DNA from: Hyphomicrobiales bacterium
GTDB lineage: Bacteria > Pseudomonadota > Alphaproteobacteria > Rhizobiales > Rhizobiaceae
Direction of reading: 5' to 3'
DNA: 41,142 nucleotides
NCBI GenBank assembly: GCA_900466575.1
Contig: UBMP01000030.1
Coordinates: forward strand, 1 to 41,142
Each line of letters opens with the position of its first letter. The first letter of the stretch is position 1. Positions 1 through 8,934 of this stretch are shown piece by piece. Below the pieces are notes generated by a model. It had not been told where the DNA came from, ran no database searches, and worked only from the letters and a program-made list of their open reading frames with translations. The position numbers were made by a program, and so were the translations under genes.

Positions 1-139
1 GGGGGGGGGAGAGGAGACCGCGGCGCCCCCCCCCCCCCCGCATTCCATTCTTCCCCTTGAGGGGGAGGTGCCCGGCAATACAGAGGGGTATTTCCCTCGG
101 CTATGAATTCGAACCAACAACACAGGAGGAAACACCCCA
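1..139. other. Window edge upstream of xylA
   Basis: This stretch opens with nine G and contains a run of 14 C at 26-39, which is unusual for real rhizobial DNA and may be a contig-end or low-quality artefact. From about 45 it looks normal. GAGGG (83-87) and CCCTC (94-98) could form a small hairpin. A strong ribosome-binding site, AGGAGGA at 124-130, serves xylA. No complete gene or clear promoter is seen. Confidence 0.5.
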
Positions 140-1447
140 ATGAGCACAGGCTTTTTCGGCGACATTTCGAAGATCAAATATGAAGGCCCGGACAGCACCA
201 ATCCGCTGGCCTTCCGCCATTACAATCCCGACGACATCGTCATGGGCAAGCGGATGGAAGACCATCTGCGCTTTGCCGTGGCCTATTGGCATACTTTCGC
301 CTGGGAGGGCGGCGATCCCTTCGGCGGGCGCACCTTTGATCGTCCGTGGTTTGACGGCGCGATGGACAAGGCGAAGCTGAAGGCGGATGTGGCGTTCGAA
401 TTCTTCCAGCTGCTCGGCGTGCCGTTCTACTGCTTCCACGATGCCGATGTGCGTCCGGAGGGCAAGAACTTCGCCGAGAACACGAAGAACCTCAACGAGA
501 TCGTCGATTACTTCGCCGAAAAGCAGGCCGCGACCGGCGTCAAGCTGCTCTGGGGCACGGCGAACCTCTTCTCCAACCGCCGCTTCATGTCGGGCGCGTC
601 GACCAATCCGGATCCGGATGTGTTTGCCTATTCGGCGGCGACCATCAAGACCTGCATGGACGCCACGATGAAGCTCGGCGGCGAGAACTATGTCCTGTGG
701 GGCGGCCGCGAGGGTTACGAAACGCTGCTCAATACCGACCTGAAGCGCGAACTCGACCAGATGGCGCGCATGCTGCACATGGTTGTTGAGTACAAGCACA
801 AGATCGGCTTCAAGGGCACGATCCTCGTCGAGCCGAAGCCGCAGGAACCGTCGAAGCACCAATATGACTATGACGTCGCCACCGTCTACGGCTTCCTCAA
901 GACCTATGGTCTCGAAAACGAAGTGAAGCTCAATATCGAACAGGGCCATGCGATCCTGGCTGGCCACAGCTTCGAGCATGAACTGGCACTGGCGAACGCG
1001 CTCGGCGTCTTCGGCTCCATCGACATGAACCGCAACGACTATCAGTCCGGCTGGGATACCGACCAGTTCCCCAACAACGTTCCGGAAATGGCGCTGGCCT
1101 ATTACCACGTTCTCGCCGGTGGTGGCTTCAAGACAGGCGGCACCAATTTCGACGCCAAGCTGCGCCGCCAGTCGCTCGACCCGGAAGACCTGCTCATCGG
1201 CCATATCGGCGGCATGGATTGCTGCGCGCGCGGCCTGAAGGCAGCCGCGAAGATGATCGAGGACAAGGCGCTCTCCGGCCCGCTCGCCGCCCGCTATGCC
1301 GGCTGGGACAAGCCGGATAACAAGGCGATGCTTTCGGGCGGAAGCCTGGAGTCGATTGCCGAACGCGTGTTGGCTGAGGACATCAATCCGCAGCCGAAGT
1401 CCGGCAAGCAGGAACTGCTGGAGAATATCGTCAACCGGTATGTTTGA
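140..1447 (+). CDS. xylA: Xylose isomerase
   Basis: This gene encodes xylose isomerase, the cytoplasmic metal-dependent TIM-barrel enzyme that interconverts D-xylose and D-xylulose. The protein is 435 residues, the normal length of the long (class II) form. Family signatures include the N-terminal [13 protein letters not shown], the [13 protein letters not shown] segment near residue 50, the YCFHDADV strand near 100 that carries a catalytic histidine, and the metal-binding stretches LVEPKPQEP and NIEQGHA. The ATG at 140 sits nine bases after AGGAGGA. The gene runs toward the lacI-type gene and is separated from it by mosaic repeats. Xylulokinase, often adjacent in rhizobia, is not in view and may lie before the window. 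The identification is firm. Confidence 0.97.
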   Translation: MSTGFFGDISKIKYEGPDSTNPLAFRHYNPDDIVMGKRMEDHLRFAVAYWHTFAWEGGDPFGGRTFDRPWFDGAMDKAKLKADVAFEFFQLLGVPFYCFHDADVRPEGKNFAENTKNLNEIVDYFAEKQAATGVKLLWGTANLFSNRRFMSGASTNPDPDVFAYSAATIKTCMDATMKLGGENYVLWGGREGYETLLNTDLKRELDQMARMLHMVVEYKHKIGFKGTILVEPKPQEPSKHQYDYDVATVYGFLKTYGLENEVKLNIEQGHAILAGHSFEHELALANALGVFGSIDMNRNDYQSGWDTDQFPNNVPEMALAYYHVLAGGGFKTGGTNFDAKLRRQSLDPEDLLIGHIGGMDCCARGLKAAAKMIEDKALSGPLAARYAGWDKPDNKAMLSGGSLESIAERVLAEDINPQPKSGKQELLENIVNRYV

Positions 1448-1460
1448 GGCGGATGATGCG

Positions 1461-1690
1461 CTCCTCCTCTCCCCTTGTGGGAGAGGATAGCGAGCCCCAA
1501 GAGGCGAAGCCGATTGGCCTGGCGAGCTTGGTGAGGGGTGCATTGCGGGTTTGGCTCCCCCTCATCTGCCTGCCGGCATCTTCTCCCCGATGGGGAGAAG
1601 CGGGCTGGGCGTGCCGTCTCCGCTCCTCCTCGCCCCTTGGGGAGAGGGTGGCCGAGCGGAGCGGAGGCCGGGTGAGGGGGCGCTCCGGGC
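1461..1690. repeat. Mosaic palindromic intergenic repeats (RIME-like)
   Basis: Three palindromic modules fill the gap between the convergent xylA and lacI-type genes. The first (1461-1538) contains the hairpin CTCTCCC/GGGAGAG (1467-1485). The second (about 1556-1606) contains CTTCTCCCC/GGGGAGAAG. The third (about 1623-1682) contains a CCCC/GGGG hairpin and ends in GGTGAGGGGG. Such modules, beginning or ending in CCCCTCA/TGAGGGG, are typical of the abundant intergenic elements of rhizobia. The first module matches 40968-41045 at 71 of 78 positions. They may also serve as bidirectional transcription stops. Confidence 0.8.
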
Positions 1691-1707
1691 TCTGCCCTAC
1701 CGATAGT

Positions 1708-2730
1708 CTACCGCATCCCCTTCGGCGGGCCGACCGAATTCCTCACCACCAGATCCGGCATCAGCAGGATCTCTCCCTCCGGCGTGACACCGTCGCCCAG
1801 TAGATCCAGCAGCAGCGCCATGGCCCGCTTGCCGATGGCGGTGCGTGGCTGGCGGATGGTGGTGAGGGGGGGCGACATGAAACCTGAGAGCGGCACGTCG
1901 TCGAAGCCGGTGACGGAGAAGTCGCGCGGGATATTGTAGCCGCGGGCTGTCAAGCCCAGCATGACGCCGATGGCGGTCTGGTCATTGACGCACATGAAGG
2001 CGGTGGGCAGGCGGTCCTGCATGAAGAGCTGTTCGAGCGCGAGGCGGCCGCTTTCGATCGTGCCGTCGCCATCGACGACGATGCGGTTTTCCGGCCGCAT
2101 GTTGGCGGCGTCCATGCCTTCCTCGAAGCCCTGCCGGCGGCGGCTATAGGCGAGGCGCGTGCGGCTGTCGCCGATGAAGGCGATCTTGCGATGGCCTTCG
2201 GCGAGCAGCAGGTCGATAAGCTTGCGGGCGCCGGCCACGTCGTCGACGCCGACATAAGGCAGGCCGCCATTGTAGATGGGCTCGAAGACGCCGACGGTGG
2301 CCGGCAGGCGCGCCGTCATCGTCTGGTGGCCGAAGGGCAGGATGCCGGTGAAGAGGATCAGCCCCGCCGCCTGGTTGGAATTGAGGAACTTCAAGTATTC
2401 GAGCCCGCGCTGGGCGTCGTTCTGTGTGTGGCCGATCAGGATACCGTAGCCGTGGGCGCGGGCTTCGTTCTCGAGGCCGACAAGGATATTGGAGAAGTTC
2501 GGATCACCGATATCGGGCGCGACAACGAGGATCATGTTGGAGCGGCCAAGGCGGAGGCTGCGCGCCATCGCATTCGTCGTATAGCCGGTGATGGCGATCG
2601 CCTGATGGACCTTCAGCCGCGTCGAGTTGGCCACTTTCTCCGGCGTGTGGATGGCGCGCGAGACCGTGGCAATGGAAACCTCGGCAATGCGGGCGACATC
2701 TTCTATGGTTGCGGGCGTGGAATTCGACAC
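1708..2730 (-). CDS. LacI-family transcriptional regulator
   Basis: This is a 340-residue LacI/GalR-type repressor. The N-terminal helix-turn-helix (residues about 8-28, TIEDVARIAEVSIATVSRAI) is followed by the hinge helix and a periplasmic-binding-protein-like sugar domain with typical segments such as GFDDVPLSGFMSPPLTTIRQP near the C-terminus. The start is GTG at 2730, with AAGG shortly upstream. It is divergent from the ABC importer at 2907, and a paired operator lies between them, so it probably controls the importer operon and perhaps itself. Whether it also controls xylA, which converges on it, cannot be read from the sequence. The effector sugar is unknown. Confidence 0.92.
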   Translation of the reverse strand: MSNSTPATIEDVARIAEVSIATVSRAIHTPEKVANSTRLKVHQAIAITGYTTNAMARSLRLGRSNMILVVAPDIGDPNFSNILVGLENEARAHGYGILIGHTQNDAQRGLEYLKFLNSNQAAGLILFTGILPFGHQTMTARLPATVGVFEPIYNGGLPYVGVDDVAGARKLIDLLLAEGHRKIAFIGDSRTRLAYSRRRQGFEEGMDAANMRPENRIVVDGDGTIESGRLALEQLFMQDRLPTAFMCVNDQTAIGVMLGLTARGYNIPRDFSVTGFDDVPLSGFMSPPLTTIRQPRTAIGKRAMALLLDLLGDGVTPEGEILLMPDLVVRNSVGPPKGMR

Positions 2731-2821
2731 GGAATAACCTTGGGTCTCATGCTCGCCGGGACACTACACAGAACCTGCCGAAGGTCAAACGAGACCGGCG
2801 GAAATCGGTGAGTTGCGCTCA

Positions 2822-2858
2822 ATGTAAACCTTTACATAGGTCATGTAAAGGTTTACAT
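2822..2858. promoter_or_regulatory. Double LacI-type operator
   Basis: Two 16-bp sites, ATGTAAACCTTTACAT (2822-2837) and ATGTAAAGGTTTACAT (2843-2858), are exact reverse complements of each other. Each is itself a palindrome except at the central two bases. They are five bases apart, and their centres are 21 bp apart, about two helical turns. They lie 49 bp before the ATPase start and about 90 bp before the regulator start. This fits cooperative binding of two LacI-family dimers on one face of the helix. Confidence 0.85.
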
Positions 2859-2906
2859 CATGATTCAAAGAGGCGCTTTCGGGAGAAGGGCGCCGGGAGG
2901 ACGGTC

Positions 2907-4430
2907 ATGGAGACGAGCGCTGAGAGTGGACGCGCGCCCGTGCTTGCGGCACGGCGGATCAGCAAATCCTTCAACGGCGTGCAGGTGCTGTTCAGCGTCA
3001 ATTTTGATCTGCTGCCCGGCGAAATCCATGCGCTGGTCGGCGAAAACGGCGCCGGAAAATCCACCTTCGTCAAGATCATGTCGGGCTTCGAGCAGCCGAG
3101 CTCGGGCGAGATCCTGCTTGACGGCAAGCCCGTGCGGCTGCCGGCCAACGGGCAGGCCGAACATCTCGGCATCGTCATCATCCACCAGGAATTCAACCTC
3201 GCCGAACATCTGACCGTCACCGAGAGCCTGTTTCTCGGCCGTGAGATCACCCGCTTTGGCGTGCTCGATCGCAAGCGGATGCGCGCCGAGACGCGTCGGG
3301 CGCTCGATCTGCTGGGTTCGAAGATCGACGAGAATGCAATGATCAGTTCGCTCCCCGTCGCCGACCGGCAGATGGTCGAGATTGCCAAGGCGATCAGCAA
3401 GGATGCGCGCGTCATCTTCATGGACGAGCCGACGGCGGTTCTGTCGAAGGAGGAGAGCGGCGTGCTGTTCGAGCAGGTGAGGAAGCTGCGCGATACGGGC
3501 ACGAGCTTCGTCTTCGTCTCGCACAAGCTGGACGAGGTGCTGGAGCTGACGGACCGGGTGACGGTGCTGCGCGACGGTCAATGGGTGAAAACCGCGCCGA
3601 CCTCGATGCTGGATGGCGAGTCCATCGCCCAGCTGATGGTCGGGCGCGAGCTGTCGAGCCTCTATCCGGCCAAGCGCGAGCCGGATGTGGACGAGGAGAT
3701 CGTGCTTGTCGCGCGCGGCATCACGACTGGGTTTGTTCGGGACGCCAGTTTCGAGGTCCGAAAGGGCGAGATCATAGGCTTTTCAGGGCTGATCGGTTCC
3801 GGGCGCACGGAACTGATGGAAGCTGTGGCGGGGTTGCGGCCGCGTCATTCGGGCGAGGTAACGATCAAGGGCGTTGCCATGTCCTCCGGCGATGCGCATG
3901 CGGCCAACCGGGCGGGCCTTGCCTATATGACCAAGGATCGCAAGTCGAAGGGGCTGCTGCTCGGCTCGCGCATGGCGGTGAACCTGACGCTGCAGTCGCT
4001 CGATCAGCATGGCAAGCTTGGCTACCTGAGCCCCAAAAGCGAGGCGAATGCGCTGGCGCGGGCCATGCGCCGCTTCGATATCCGTGTGCGCGACGGGCGC
4101 GTCGTGGCGGGGCGCATGTCGGGCGGCAACCAGCAGAAGCTGATGCTTGCCAAGGTCATGGAGACCGAGCCGGAGATCATCATCATCGACGAGCCGACGC
4201 GCGGCATCGATGTCGGCACCAAGCAGCAGATCTATCATTTCATCTCGGCGCTTGCGCGGGCCGGCAAGTCCATCGTCGTCGTCTCCTCGGAATTGCAGGA
4301 GGTGATCGGGCTCTGCACCCGCGTCGCCGTGATGCGCGAGGGCCGCATCGTTGGCTGGCTCGAGGGTGAAGAGATCAACGAACAGGAAATCATGCGCTAT
4401 TCGGCCGGTCTGAAGAAGATGGCCGGCTGA
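2907..4430 (+). CDS. Sugar ABC transporter ATPase (RbsA/XylG/MglA type)
   Basis: This is the duplicated ATPase of a monosaccharide-type (CUT2) importer, 507 residues from the ATG at 2907, which has GGGAGGA six bases upstream; an upstream in-frame extension lacks such a site. Domain 1 has Walker A GENGAGKST (residues 45-53) and Walker B VIFMDEPTAVLS. Domain 2 has the usual degenerate Walker A (GLIGSGRTE), a signature MSGGNQQK and Walker B IIIIDEPTRGIDVG. It energises uptake with the permease and binding protein that follow. The double operator lies just upstream. The sugar is not determined; family members carry ribose, xylose, galactose and related sugars. Confidence 0.93.
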   Translation: METSAESGRAPVLAARRISKSFNGVQVLFSVNFDLLPGEIHALVGENGAGKSTFVKIMSGFEQPSSGEILLDGKPVRLPANGQAEHLGIVIIHQEFNLAEHLTVTESLFLGREITRFGVLDRKRMRAETRRALDLLGSKIDENAMISSLPVADRQMVEIAKAISKDARVIFMDEPTAVLSKEESGVLFEQVRKLRDTGTSFVFVSHKLDEVLELTDRVTVLRDGQWVKTAPTSMLDGESIAQLMVGRELSSLYPAKREPDVDEEIVLVARGITTGFVRDASFEVRKGEIIGFSGLIGSGRTELMEAVAGLRPRHSGEVTIKGVAMSSGDAHAANRAGLAYMTKDRKSKGLLLGSRMAVNLTLQSLDQHGKLGYLSPKSEANALARAMRRFDIRVRDGRVVAGRMSGGNQQKLMLAKVMETEPEIIIIDEPTRGIDVGTKQQIYHFISALARAGKSIVVVSSELQEVIGLCTRVAVMREGRIVGWLEGEEINEQEIMRYSAGLKKMAG

Positions 4431-4494
4431 GCGCGGACAGGTAACACAGAGGGGCCGCAAGAGCCTCGGCATGCATCGGGAGGATGTCTTGGAC

Positions 4495-5505
4495 ATGAGT
4501 GTGGACGGTAAGGGGCAGGCAGCGGAAAAGCCCCGGTCATTCCTCAAGGAAATTGATCTGCGCGCCGTTGCGCCCTTCTTTGCATTGGCGCTGCTGCTGA
4601 TTGTCGGGGCGTTCACCAATCCGAATTTCATCGGCATCGACAATCTGGCCAATGTTGCGACCCGCAGCGCCTTCGTGGCGATCATTGCCGTGGGCGCGAC
4701 CTTCGTCATCTCCTCGGGCGATCTCGATCTGTCGGTCGGCTCCATGCTCGCGTTTGTCGCGAGCCTGATGATCCTGTTCATGAATTCCGGCGCGATTGCC
4801 GATCCGCATCTGATGCTGGCGGCGGCCGTTGTCTTCGCCATCTTTGCAGGTGCTGCCTGCGGGCTGCTCAACGGGCTTGTCACGACGCTCGGGCGCATCG
4901 AGCCGTTCATCGCCACGCTCGGCACGATGGGCATCTATCGCGGGTTGACGACATGGCTGTCGCAGGGCGGGGCGATCACGCTGCGCTCGTCGGAAATCCA
5001 GAATATCTACCGCCCGGTCTATTTCGGCTCCATCCTTGGACTGCCGATCCCGATTGTCTGCATTCTCGTCGTCACGCTGATTGCCGCCTTCGTGCTCTAT
5101 CGCACGCGCTATGGCCGGCATGTCGTCGCCGTCGGGTCCAATCGCGATGTGGCGCGCTATTCGGGCATTGCGGTGGATCGTGTCCGCACCATCGCCTTCA
5201 TCATCCAAGGGCTTTGCGTGGCCATTGCCGTGCTTCTCTATGTGCCGCGTCTCGGTTCCACGTCGGCCACGACGGGCATTCTCTGGGAATTGCAGGCGAT
5301 CACTGCCGTCGTCGTTGGCGGCACGGCCCTTAAAGGCGGGGCAGGGCGTGTCTGGGGCACGATCTGCGGGGCCTTCATCCTCGAACTGGTCGGCAACATC
5401 ATGCTGCTCTCCAATTTCATCAGCGAATATCTGATCGGCACCATCCAGGGCTCGATCATCATCATTGCGATGCTCGTCCAGCGCTCGCTGACGCGCAAAT
5501 CGTGA
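4495..5505 (+). CDS. Sugar ABC transporter permease (RbsC/XylH type)
   Basis: This is the inner-membrane permease of the CUT2 importer, about 336 residues with eight to ten hydrophobic segments. The family hallmark for coupling to the ATPase is seen as VGSNRDVARYSGI near residue 220, and the region SSGDLDLSVGSMLAF near residue 75 is typical of this class. The ATG at 4495 follows GGGAGGA (4478-4484). An ATG at 4471 is in frame but lies before that site, and a TTG at 4489 is also possible. It lies 64 bp after the ATPase gene and 68 bp before the binding-protein gene, in one operon. Confidence 0.92.
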   Translation: MSVDGKGQAAEKPRSFLKEIDLRAVAPFFALALLLIVGAFTNPNFIGIDNLANVATRSAFVAIIAVGATFVISSGDLDLSVGSMLAFVASLMILFMNSGAIADPHLMLAAAVVFAIFAGAACGLLNGLVTTLGRIEPFIATLGTMGIYRGLTTWLSQGGAITLRSSEIQNIYRPVYFGSILGLPIPIVCILVVTLIAAFVLYRTRYGRHVVAVGSNRDVARYSGIAVDRVRTIAFIIQGLCVAIAVLLYVPRLGSTSATTGILWELQAITAVVVGGTALKGGAGRVWGTICGAFILELVGNIMLLSNFISEYLIGTIQGSIIIIAMLVQRSLTRKS

Positions 5506-5573
5506 AAGACGGGTCCGGATATCAGGGGCGTCCGGGCCTTGGGAGGAAAGACCCCTTCGACAGGGAGTGAGAC

Positions 5574-6521
5574 ATGTTGAAGAAAATGATCGGAACGGCG
5601 TTTCTTGCCGTTGCCATGGCCAGTGCCGCTTACGCAGCGGACGTCAAGAAGACGATCGGCGTTTCCATTCCGGCCGCCGACCACGGCTGGACGGCGGGCG
5701 TCGTCTATCACGCCGAGCGCGTAGCGAAGCAGATCGAGAAGGAATATCCGGGCGCCAAGGTCATCGTGAAGACCTCGCCGGATGCGGCAAGCCAGGCCAA
5801 TGCCATCCAGGATCTCGCGGTGCAGGGGCTCGATGCGCTCGTCATCCTGCCGACCGATCCGGATCCGCTGGTCAACGCCATCAAGCAGGTGAAGGACAAG
5901 GGCACGTTCGTCTCCATCGTTGACCGCGCCCCGAGCGTGAACGACGGCACCGTGCGTGACCTCTATGTCGCCGGCAACAACCCGGCGCTGGGCGAAGTCG
6001 CCGGCGAGTATATCAAGAAGAACACGCCGGATGCGGAAGTCGTGGTCATTCGCGGCTTGCCGATCCCGATCGATCAGCAGCGCCAGGACGGGTTCGACAA
6101 GGGCATTGCCGGTTCCAAGGTCAAGGTTCTCGACCGCCAGTTCGGCAACTGGAGCCGCGACGACGCGTTCAAGGTGATGCAGGACTTCCTGACCAAGTAC
6201 AAGAAGATCGACGTTGTATGGTGCCAGGATGACGACATGACTGTCGGCGTTCTTCAGGCCATCGAACAGGCCAAGCGCACCGACATCAAGTATGTCATCG
6301 GCGGCGCCGGCTCCAAGGACATGATCAAGAAGGTCATGGACGGCGACAAGATGATCCCGGTCGACGTGCTCTATCCGCCGGCAATGGTCGGTACTGCCCT
6401 GCAGCTGACGGCCTCTGCGCTCTACAGCCAGGTTCCGGTCAAGGGCACCTATACGCTCGACGCCACGCTCGTCACCAAGGACAACGCGAAGAACTTCTAC
6501 TTCCCGGATTCTCCTTACTAA
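5574..6521 (+). CDS. Sugar ABC transporter periplasmic binding protein
   Basis: This is a 315-residue periplasmic sugar-binding protein of the ribose/galactose-binding type (Peripla_BP_4-like). A signal peptide covers roughly residues 1-22, ending in AAYAA. The mature protein shows the fold's usual landmarks: KTIGVSIPAADHGWTAGV at the first strand, GLDALVILPTDPDPL, the hinge region VIRGLPIPIDQQRQDGF, and VVWCQDDDMTVGVLQAI. It is the third gene of the importer operon, and a strong terminator follows it. Its ligand should define the pathway. The name xylF would be tempting because of xylA nearby, but the sequence alone does not justify it. Confidence 0.92.
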   Translation: MLKKMIGTAFLAVAMASAAYAADVKKTIGVSIPAADHGWTAGVVYHAERVAKQIEKEYPGAKVIVKTSPDAASQANAIQDLAVQGLDALVILPTDPDPLVNAIKQVKDKGTFVSIVDRAPSVNDGTVRDLYVAGNNPALGEVAGEYIKKNTPDAEVVVIRGLPIPIDQQRQDGFDKGIAGSKVKVLDRQFGNWSRDDAFKVMQDFLTKYKKIDVVWCQDDDMTVGVLQAIEQAKRTDIKYVIGGAGSKDMIKKVMDGDKMIPVDVLYPPAMVGTALQLTASALYSQVPVKGTYTLDATLVTKDNAKNFYFPDSPY

Positions 6522-6564
6522 GGGTTCGCCTTATTGAGGCCGGGGTTACCCCTTCAATATCCCC

Positions 6565-6595
6565 GTCTGCCCGGTTTTGCCGGGCAGACTTTTTT
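6565..6595 (+). terminator. Rho-independent terminator after importer operon
   Basis: A perfect 10-bp stem, GTCTGCCCGG (6565-6574) with CCGGGCAGAC (6580-6589), has a five-base loop and is followed by six T. It ends the ABC operon, so the isomerase gene downstream is expected to have its own promoter or to rely on read-through. Confidence 0.9.
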
Positions 6596-6613
6596 CAACA
6601 GGCACGTTGCGGC

Positions 6614-6658
6614 TCAACGGTTGAAATTCGCCGCGATCTGCTTACTGTAACGTTGCAG
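6614..6658. promoter_or_regulatory. Candidate operator region before isomerase gene
   Basis: Two small palindromes lie between the terminator and the next gene: TCAACGGTTGA (6614-6624), and CTGTAACGTTGCAG (6645-6658), which is symmetric except for one base pair and has the central CG common in LacI-family operators. The second lies 16 bp before the start codon. The sequence differs from the TGTAAA sites upstream, so a different or relaxed regulator would be implied. This is inference only. Confidence 0.3.
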
Positions 6659-6674
6659 TTCCTGTCGGGAGGAC

Positions 6675-7733
6675 ATGATGAAGACGATTAAGGGGCCGGG
6701 GCTGTTCCTGGCGCAATTTGCTGGCGACGCAGCGCCGTTCAATTCCTGGAAATCCATCACGAAATGGGCGGCCGATTGCGGCTACAAGGGCGTGCAGGTT
6801 CCAACCTGGGACGGGCGGCTTTTCGATCTGGAAAAGGCGGCAACGTCGCGGACCTATTGCGACGAGATCGTCGGCGTTGCGAAGGAGAACGGCGTCGTCA
6901 TCACGGAACTCTCGACCCATCTTCAGGGACAGCTTGTTGCCGTGCATCCCGCCTATGACGAGGCCTTCGATGGCTTTGCCGCCGACAAGGTGAAGGGCAA
7001 TCCCAAGGCCCGGCAGGAATGGGCCGTCGATCAGGTCAAGAAGGCGCTGACCGCGTCGAAGAATCTCGGGCTGACCGAAATGGCGTCCTTCTCCGGTGCG
7101 CTGTGCTGGCCCTATGTCTATCCGTGGCCGCAGCGTCCGGCGGGTCTGGCAGAGACCGCTTTCGATGAACTGGCGCGCCGCTGGCTGCCGATCCTCGACC
7201 ATGCGGCCGAATGCGGCGTCGATGTCTGCTATGAGATCCATCCTGGCGAAGACCTCCATGATGGCGTCACATTCGAGATGTTCCTTGAGCGCGTGAAGAA
7301 CCATACGCGCGCCAACATGCTCTACGACCCGTCGCATTATGTCCTGCAATGCCTGGACTATATCGACCACATCGACATCTATCACGAGCGGATCAAGATG
7401 TTCCACGTCAAGGATGCCGAGTTCAACCCGACCGGACGTCAAGGCGTCTATGGCGGCTATCAGTCCTGGGTCAACCGGGCCGGGCGCTTCCGCTCGCCGG
7501 GCGACGGACAGGTGGATTTCGGCGCGATCTTTTCGAAACTGACGGCTTACGATTTCTCCGGCTGGGCGGTCGTCGAATGGGAATGCTGCCTCAAGCATCC
7601 GGAAGACGGCGCCCGCGAGGGAGCTGAATTCGTCAAGAACCACATCATCCGCGTCACCGAGAAGGCCTTTGACGATTTCGCCGGCGGCGGAACCGATGAG
7701 GCGGCCAACCGGCGCATGCTCGGCATCGCGTAA
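6675..7733 (+). CDS. Sugar phosphate isomerase/epimerase (AP endonuclease 2-like TIM barrel)
   Basis: This 352-residue protein has the xylose-isomerase-like TIM-barrel fold. Conserved barrel segments include CGYKGVQVPTWD near residue 36, ELSTHLQGQLVAVHPAYD near 78, CYEIHPGEDLHDG near 190, YDPSHYVLQ and MFHVKDAEF; the Glu, Asp and His residues in these are expected to bind a divalent metal. GGGAGGA lies directly before two adjacent ATG codons (6675 and 6678), and either could start translation. The oxidoreductase gene follows after 22 bp, and paired genes of these two families are common in sugar, inositol and 3-keto-glycoside pathways. The exact reaction is unknown. Confidence 0.88.
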   Translation: MMKTIKGPGLFLAQFAGDAAPFNSWKSITKWAADCGYKGVQVPTWDGRLFDLEKAATSRTYCDEIVGVAKENGVVITELSTHLQGQLVAVHPAYDEAFDGFAADKVKGNPKARQEWAVDQVKKALTASKNLGLTEMASFSGALCWPYVYPWPQRPAGLAETAFDELARRWLPILDHAAECGVDVCYEIHPGEDLHDGVTFEMFLERVKNHTRANMLYDPSHYVLQCLDYIDHIDIYHERIKMFHVKDAEFNPTGRQGVYGGYQSWVNRAGRFRSPGDGQVDFGAIFSKLTAYDFSGWAVVEWECCLKHPEDGAREGAEFVKNHIIRVTEKAFDDFAGGGTDEAANRRMLGIA

Positions 7734-7755
7734 TCGAGACAACGAGGAGAGAAAC

Positions 7756-8925
7756 ATGGCCATCGAAGGCACGACGGAAACCCGTGCGCCGCGCATCCGG
7801 CTCGGCATGGTAGGCGGCGGCTCGGGCGCATTCATCGGCGCGGTGCATCGCATTGCAGCCCGCATCGACGATCATTACGACCTGGTGGCGGGGGCTCTGT
7901 CCTCTACGCCGGAAAAGTCCCGTCAGTCGGGCGCGGAACTGGGGCTCAACCCGTCCCGCGTCTATGACGACTTCAAGTCCATGGCGATCCGCGAGGCGCG
8001 GCTGAAGGACGGGATCGAGGCGGTCGCCATCGTCACGCCCAACCACATGCACTATCCGGCGGCGATCGAGTTTTTAAAGCGCGGCATCCACGTCATCTGC
8101 GACAAGCCGCTGACCTCGAACCTTGCCGATGCGAAGAAGCTCGTGAAGGCGGCGGAATCGTCCGATGCGCTCTTCATCCTGACGCATAACTATTCGGGTT
8201 ATCCGATGGTGCGGCAGGCGCGCGAAATGGTGGCGCGGGGCGATCTGGGCGAAATCCGTCTGGTGCAGATGGAGTATCCGCAGGATTGGCTGGCCGAACC
8301 TATCGAGCAGTCCGGTCAGAAGCAGGCCGAATGGCGCACCGACCCGGCGCGCTCGGGCGTCGGCGGCTCGACGGGCGATATCGGCACGCATGCCTATCAG
8401 CTCGGCTGCTTCATCTCCGGGCTGGAACTCGATGAACTGGCGGCGGATGTGCATACCTTCGTTCCGGGCCGTCAGCTCGACGACAACGCGCATGTCATGC
8501 TCCGCTTTAAAGGCGGCGCGAAGGGCATGCTCTGGTGCAGCCAGGTGGCGTCCGGCAACGAGAATGCTTTGAAGGTTCGCGTCTATGGCACTAAAGGCGG
8601 GCTCGAATGGGAGCAGGAGAACCCGAACTATCTCTGGTACACGCCGCTTGGCGAACCGAAGCGTCTGCTGACCCGGGGCGGCGCGGGTGCGATGGATGTC
8701 GCGGCGCGCGTGTCGCGCACGCCGGGCGGTCATCCTGAAGGCTATCTCGAAGGGTTTGCGACCATCTATTCGGAAGCCGCACGCGCCATTCAAGCGAAAC
8801 GGGATGGTAAGAAGATCGATCCGGCGGTGCTTTATCCCACTGTCGAGGACGGGCTGAAGGGCGTCACCTTCGTCACCGCCTGCATCAATTCGTCCAAGCG
8901 CAATGGCGCGTGGGTGAAAGTCTGA
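7756..8925 (+). CDS. Gfo/Idh/MocA-family oxidoreductase
   Basis: This is a 389-residue NAD(P)-dependent sugar dehydrogenase-type protein. The Rossmann fold begins with RLGMVGGGSGAFIGAVHR (residues about 14-31). The motif CDKPLTSNLADAKK (EKP-type) carries the conserved lysine, and GDIGTHAYQL holds the conserved Asp and His of the active site in this family. The ATG at 7756 follows GAGGAGA; an upstream in-frame extension is less likely. It forms an operon with the isomerase gene. Family members oxidise sugar hydroxyls, for example inositol, levoglucosan or disaccharides at C3. The substrate here is unknown. Confidence 0.88.
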   Translation: MAIEGTTETRAPRIRLGMVGGGSGAFIGAVHRIAARIDDHYDLVAGALSSTPEKSRQSGAELGLNPSRVYDDFKSMAIREARLKDGIEAVAIVTPNHMHYPAAIEFLKRGIHVICDKPLTSNLADAKKLVKAAESSDALFILTHNYSGYPMVRQAREMVARGDLGEIRLVQMEYPQDWLAEPIEQSGQKQAEWRTDPARSGVGGSTGDIGTHAYQLGCFISGLELDELAADVHTFVPGRQLDDNAHVMLRFKGGAKGMLWCSQVASGNENALKVRVYGTKGGLEWEQENPNYLWYTPLGEPKRLLTRGGAGAMDVAARVSRTPGGHPEGYLEGFATIYSEAARAIQAKRDGKKIDPAVLYPTVEDGLKGVTFVTACINSSKRNGAWVKV

Positions 8926-8934
8926 TATTGATCC

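Noticed and set aside
101-1543. Long frame opposite xylA
   Set aside because: It is an antisense shadow created by high-G+C codon structure; xylA is certain on the plus strand.
1461-1690. CRISPR-like repeats
   Set aside because: The palindromic modules are not regularly spaced, have no unique spacers and resemble known rhizobial intergenic mosaics.
5574-6521. Calling the binding protein xylF
   Set aside because: Proximity to xylA is suggestive, but the LacI gene and importer form a separate divergent unit, and ligand specificity cannot be read.
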